DNA from: Desmodus rotundus
Lineage: Eukaryota; Chordata; Mammalia; Chiroptera; Phyllostomidae
Assembly: GCF_022682495.2 (NCBI RefSeq)
Contig: NC_071391.1
Span: forward strand, 114,063,195 to 114,127,194
Direction of reading: 5' to 3'
DNA length: 64,000 nucleotides
Notes under the pieces: model-generated
Told to the model about the DNA's origin: nothing
The model's input: the letters and a program-made list of their open reading frames with translations, nothing else
Database searches by the model: none
Position numbers and translations under genes: made by a program
Shown here: positions 59,291 through 64,000 of the stretch, in pieces
How positions within the stretch are numbered: position 1 is the first letter of the stretch
Layout of the letters: every line of letters starts with the position of its first letter

Positions 59291-62049
59291 AAATGTGTTA
59301 TCCTCATATTATGTGTGGTAGAAATAATCTCATAGAGGAAAAATGCCAAAGGTGTAGTTAAACAGTTGATAGATATCAAGGGAACCCCCAAACCTACGCC
59401 ACAGACACACTTGAATGATCTATAGAGAATAATTTTTCCATAGCATAACAAACTGTTGAAAGCTAAATCCACCCTTGCTTTTTCTTCCCCAAGCATATCC
59501 TTGCTGGGATCCTCTGTGATATAGGCTGAGTTCTTAATATTGTCAGAGTAACTTAGGGCTTTATATACAACCGTTTAAAAAATTAAAAAGTATATAATAA
59601 ACATAAGGACTTTTATGATATAGATACATAAAATGTGAATAATTGAAATATTTTGCTGTTTCCTTTCCCTATTCAATTCATTTGTTTTCAGATATAACAT
59701 TACAAAAGAGACTAATGCCTTTCAAAACAGTTTTCCTAATAGCATTCCTGCTTGCATATGACTATGATCAAACAATCACAGAAAAGTGCTCTAAGACCTC
59801 TTCCTATAAAAAGAGAGTTTTGATATTAAATCTAAAATTATCTGAAAATTTATTTTGCATTGAGGGAAACTGTAGAGAAAAATTCTAGTTTACTCAAAAT
59901 GCAGTATTTCATTTTGTTCAGTGAGATTCGTTACAGTCTAGCTTATTAGTCCACATACGCAAACATACCATGCGTGATATCACATCTCCCAAATGTACTT
60001 ACCAACAAAAAAATGCAGTTAGGAGGAAACTCTTTATGATGAAAGTATGTAATCCATAAATCAATAAAGTTGTTCTAAAAGAGTGTATAAAGAATTTGTG
60101 ATATATTTTTTACAATAATTTACATTATTTTGGTTTTGAAATTAAATGTCATGATAGTTTTAACACAACTTCTAAAATATTATCAGTACGATACTCTTTG
60201 CCGAATGCTTAACTTTGCTAGACGGTTAGGACCAGTTACATATTTTTGATTAGTTTAAACCATCAAGACTAACCTTTGTACTCTTTTCTGGGCTTGCCAA
60301 TGAGATGGACTTAGAACTGAAGAATATTAGGGGGCAGTATCATAGCTGTTGAAATAAACTTATGACATGCAGCTAACAGTAACAATTTTCTTTATCAGAA
60401 ATTAGTTTATAAAATAATACAAATTGGAAGGTAAAGCCAGTTATTGAACATTTTAAAAATACTTGAGAGGGAAAATACTCAGGACATTAATAAAATAAAG
60501 CCAGTTAAAATTTCCCAAACGTTAAACAAAATCAACATATTTTATTTACTCCTTTATTCCCTGTATGTTATGCTTTAATTCAACAATTTATTACTCAATT
60601 GGTATTAGAGTTACATATTTTTAAATATGAAGTGATTTAATAAAAATCAATAAGATACACCTATAATATTGCATAATGTCTAAATTGAAATAAAATAATT
60701 ATCTGATGCATTAGCAAAATGAGGTTTAAAAAAATGACATTCCACCCAGAGATCAGAAGTGGATGTCCACACGCTGCTCCTGGTGCCGTGTTTTCTTCGT
60801 ACCTGTATTGGCAAAGCCCTTGTTGAACTGTTATGCTAAGCGACCTTTACTAACACTTCCTAGAAACTGGAAACTCCATCCTCCTGAGATTTTGACAACA
60901 TTAGCTGATCACTTTCATGAGTATTTTGCTTTAATCACAGTCTTGACTAAGGGCTTTTAAGTTAATGTTCAGTCTGTAAGCCAGGAACACCCTTTAGATT
61001 GTTTTTCATGCTGAATTTTCCCCTTGGAGCTCAGCAGTTCAGGGACCATGCCAATCCCTGTTTCTGTAAATATGTTAAACTCTTAGACTATACTTATTAA
61101 GCTTCTCCTGTGACTTCATTTTTGGCATTGACACCATAGATCTACTGATTCGATGGCATGCTTTCACGTGTACTTAATTACAACTTTGCATGGGAAATTT
61201 ACCACTACAAGAGTGACTGTGAATGCAAAGTAGTTTTGTTTTGTTGTTGTTTTCTTTCATTTCATACACAATGTACAACTTGGCCTGAAAAAAAATTACA
61301 ACTTATCATTACTTAGATTTGGATGACTAACTATTCGATGCCATTTTGTCTTTTCTCTTTCTTTGTCGTGAACACAAGCAAGCGTGTGCTGAAACCATTC
61401 ACATTGGTGGTATTGTTGTTACTTTCATATTCTTTTCTATTTTTGGTGAAATGATACTGAATTCAGAAAATTTGCTAATCATCATATTTAACTAAGATTT
61501 ATATCTAAGGTCATATATTTTTTCTTGTTCTGACTCTGGAATTGAGAAGGGAAATAGCCAACTGCTTTCCAGAATTTTATTTTGATCGTAAAATCATAAA
61601 TGTAGCTTTACAGTCTTATGAGGCTAAACTAATTAGTATAATACAACAGCTTACTACATTCTTCATTTTCTCCATCTGGGCAAATGACCATAGGATTCAT
61701 TCATGCACACATTCGCTCACCAGAAATTCAGTCGGCATCTGCCTTTTATGAGATGCGCCGCAGATCACCTGTTTCCAGTGAAGGAAGCATGTGCTGGAAC
61801 TTGCTCATATCAGCATAGGAAACCTGATCCTGTGCATCAGTTTCCAACTCCATGCCCAGGGACATGTGACACCTTGAAATGGGCTAAGGTGGGGACACTC
61901 ACTCTCCAAAAATTGGCAATTGCTACAGATCAGGGCCTTTTTTTCCTGGAAAAGTGGTTGTTAAACACTTAGAGCACATCACTAAATGAAAGCCTTGCAA
62001 CAAATATTTGGGAAAGTTACAATGATTTGAATTTTACAGATGGAATATG
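59291..62049. other. Unassigned stretch, 2.8 kb
   Basis: AT-rich with no recognised repeat or gene. Frames of at most 89 codons lack domains. A stretch 'gggggcagtatcatagct' near 60330 shares about 14 bases with U4 snRNA but no more. Confidence 0.5.
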
Positions 62050-62775
62050 CGAAGTCTATCAGGAAAAAGTCCAGCCATTGTTAATGTAACTAGAATGGTT
62101 TGTGCTACATTGATGTAAACTGGCAGCTGAGGAGAGTGGACTGGAATGCTCATGCATGAACAATGATGACTTCACTGTACTAATCAGTGCACTAGTACTA
62201 GTACTAGTACACTAATACTAGTGTACTACCACTAGGGGTGGTAGACACTGTTGAGTGAGCATGTGTACTGTGTGGCCCTCACATTCAAAATGACTGAATG
62301 AGTAGAGCAACAAATCTGAATCAAATTTTGTGTTAAGCTTGGACACTCCTTTGTGGACTTATCTGGATGATTCAGAAGGCCGTCCTTCTGGCAAGTGGTG
62401 ATTGGCAGCTTCATCGCATCAACATACCCGCTCATGCCTCACATTAGTGCAGTTTTTTTTGTGAAACAGCAAATCATCCAGATGACTCAGCCTCCCTATA
62501 GCACAGATTTGGTGCCCTGTGGCTTCTGGCTTTTCCCCAAACTTAAATCACCTTTGAAAGGGAAAAGATTTCAGACCACTGATAAGATTCAGGAAAATAT
62601 AACTGGGCAGCTGATGGTGATTGGGAGAACTGTGTGAGGTCCCAAGGTGCCTACTTTGAAAGGGACTGAGGTGTCATTGTCCTATGTACACTGTTTCTTG
62701 TATCTTGTACCTTCTTCGATAAATGTCTCTATTTTTCATAGCTTGTGACTGGGTACTTTCTGGACAGCCATCAAT
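62050..62775 (+). mobile_element. Mariner deletion derivative, copy 2
   Basis: The left terminal repeat is 'cgaagtctatcaggaaaaag' plus 'tccagccattg'. The right end is 'ggtactttctggacagcc', its inverted partner. The interior aligns throughout with the minus-strand element at 31528-32194, including the block 'acattgatgtaaactggcag' and the 3' block 'aataaatgtctct'-like text. At about 725 bp it lacks most of the usual 1.3-kb mariner. It carries an extra CTAGTA-rich insertion (62187-62231). Confidence 0.82.
62395..62637 (+). pseudogene. Mariner transposase C-terminal fragment
   Basis: This is an 80-codon open piece. Mariner transposases cut and paste DNA at TA sites with a D,D34D catalytic triad. 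Here 'PPYSTDLVPCGFWLFPKLK' (residues about 34-52) is the conserved block holding the third catalytic aspartate, followed by 'LKGKRFQTTDKIQENI'. The N-terminal DNA-binding helices and the first two aspartates are not in this frame. The coding text is joined to non-matching codons upstream. It is a dead fragment, mirrored by copy 1 at 31.7-31.8 kb. Confidence 0.85.
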
Positions 62776-64000
62776 GATTCCACAGTCTTAATTGGTTTGC
62801 CCCTCATCCCAACCATCATGGACGTAAAAAGACTGAAATGCAGATTTTCAGACTTTAACTCAATTACTTTTTTACCCTTCACTACATTTGTTACTCTATA
62901 TGACTGAAAATTAGGTCCTCCGATATTGTTTATCTCTGTGATAAAGGTATACAGGTATATGTGTGTGTATACACACTCTATTTTATAACTTTTTATATTT
63001 AACACAAATTGTAATTAAACATTTCTGAAGGAATTCTGAGTCACAAGGACAGAGATACAAGCTTATTTTTATGAGATGTTTTTAAAAGGTAGAGTTCTCT
63101 ATTTCCATTTAATGTAGAATCTTGCTTTGGAAAACTAGATAAAGCAGTGTGAATGTCATTGGCATTTTGGCCACTTACTTGGAGATGTTATCTCTCAGCA
63201 TAGGAGCACTTTGCAAAGGGGAGACTTTTGCCAATACATTTAAAAATTTTTACCTTTAATATTCAAGAAAGGAGTAAAGGGAAGCATGCAAATTTGAGTG
63301 AAGGGTTAAAATTTTCATCAATTTTCCCAGAAATGTCACGGTTGCCTCTAAAACTAGTATTCCTGGGTGCACTAATAAATACCCAGCAGGGATAATTCAT
63401 TGATTTTGACAGTAATGCTGTGCTCAGAAATTTCTCCCTCTTTATTTATTTAAATCATCAATCTCTGATCCAGGCAATACCTTGTAACTGAAGAGATTTA
63501 TCTGTCAACCTTCAATCAATATAATGGATACATGTAGTGCACCAATGGATCACACCCTGCAAATGATTATTTCAAAGTGTGATGCCCTAGAAGGAATGCA
63601 ATTGTTAACACCAGAGGCTAATTTTAGCAATAAATTCTAAAAAAATTAGTACCCCTCTCCTTTTTCCTATCTCAATTTTATTTATCTTCCCTTAATTACT
63701 CCAGGTAGTTGAATGTACAAAATTTGATTCTCACTGCAGTACTAGAAGAACGACCAGCCTCTTTGGGTATGAAGTTATTTGTATGATAGTTGTGAAAATA
63801 AAAAAAGAATGCTTATTTTGGACACAGGAAATATGTGTTATTATATTATACACTAATATTTTAATATGCACTAATTTGCAGGTTAAATAGTATAATGGGA
63901 TAATATACAACTCTACTGTTTGAGCTTATCTGTCTCACTGATTACTCACATATTACTCTGAGATTCAGGTGAAGGGAATTGACGGTGTTTCATAAAATGT
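62776..64000. other. Unassigned right flank
   Basis: AT-rich, with no recognised repeat or gene. A minus frame at 63005-62736 has no domain. Confidence 0.5.

Noticed and set aside
60328..60350. Short resemblance to the 5' part of U4 snRNA ('ggcagtatcatagct')
   Set aside because: Only about 14 bases agree and the flanking bases do not follow U4, so it is probably chance.

Overview
This window looks like nuclear DNA of a placental mammal, almost certainly a bat, and probably of the suborder Yangochiroptera. The bat call rests on three tRNA-derived SINEs of the VES type near 15.2, 30.8 and 44.7 kb, an older related SINE at 24.8 kb, a short mariner MITE at 31.1 kb, and two internally deleted mariner elements at 31.5 and 62.1 kb. 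Older mammal-wide repeats (MIR, L2, MER5A, Tigger1, MLT1 LTRs, old L1) are spread between them. The family names come from memory of consensus sequences, because no search could be run.

I found no functional protein-coding gene, rRNA, tRNA, snRNA or CRISPR array. Nearly all open frames are short, overlap on both strands and show no recognisable domain. The exceptions are dead transposon frames: L1 ORF2 reverse transcriptase (43.4 kb), L1-type ORF1 (52.6-53.4 kb) and the mariner transposase C-terminus (62.4 kb). The window is best read as intergenic or deep intronic sequence, AT-rich throughout, with one small CpG-dense patch at 14.5 kb.

Layout. 0-9 kb: antisense L1 3' ends (0.36-1.2 and 6.7-7.9 kb), an MLT1 LTR piece, an old HAL1/L1 ORF1 relic (3.1-3.9 kb), two MIRs and a forward MLT1 LTR (8.8-9.15 kb). 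9-13 kb: two copies of one composite DNA transposon and two unnamed old repeats. 13-25 kb: MIRs, a CpG patch, VES, bat L1 3' UTR pieces, an MLT1 LTR, a Tigger1 deletion derivative, L2 and a SINE with target-site duplication. 25-31 kb: mostly unique sequence with MER5A, MIR and L2. 31-36 kb: VES, mariner MITE, mariner deletion derivative, then an old L1 interrupted by an unidentified poly(A)-tailed insert. 36-45 kb: mostly unique sequence, then an L1 with inverted halves, a hAT relic, and a VES with a perfect 16-bp target duplication. 45-64 kb: L2, MIR and MLT1 relics, a 2-kb HAL1-like element with both ends and a target duplication, another L1 end, and a second mariner derivative.

Nothing here forms an operon or pathway. 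The biology on view is transposition history: target-primed retrotransposition (HAL1, SINEs), an inversion within an L1, cut-and-paste deletion derivatives, and nesting. I saw no clear sign of a new functional system. The best leads are the complete HAL1-like element, the unidentified insert at 34.6 kb and the paired mariner derivatives.
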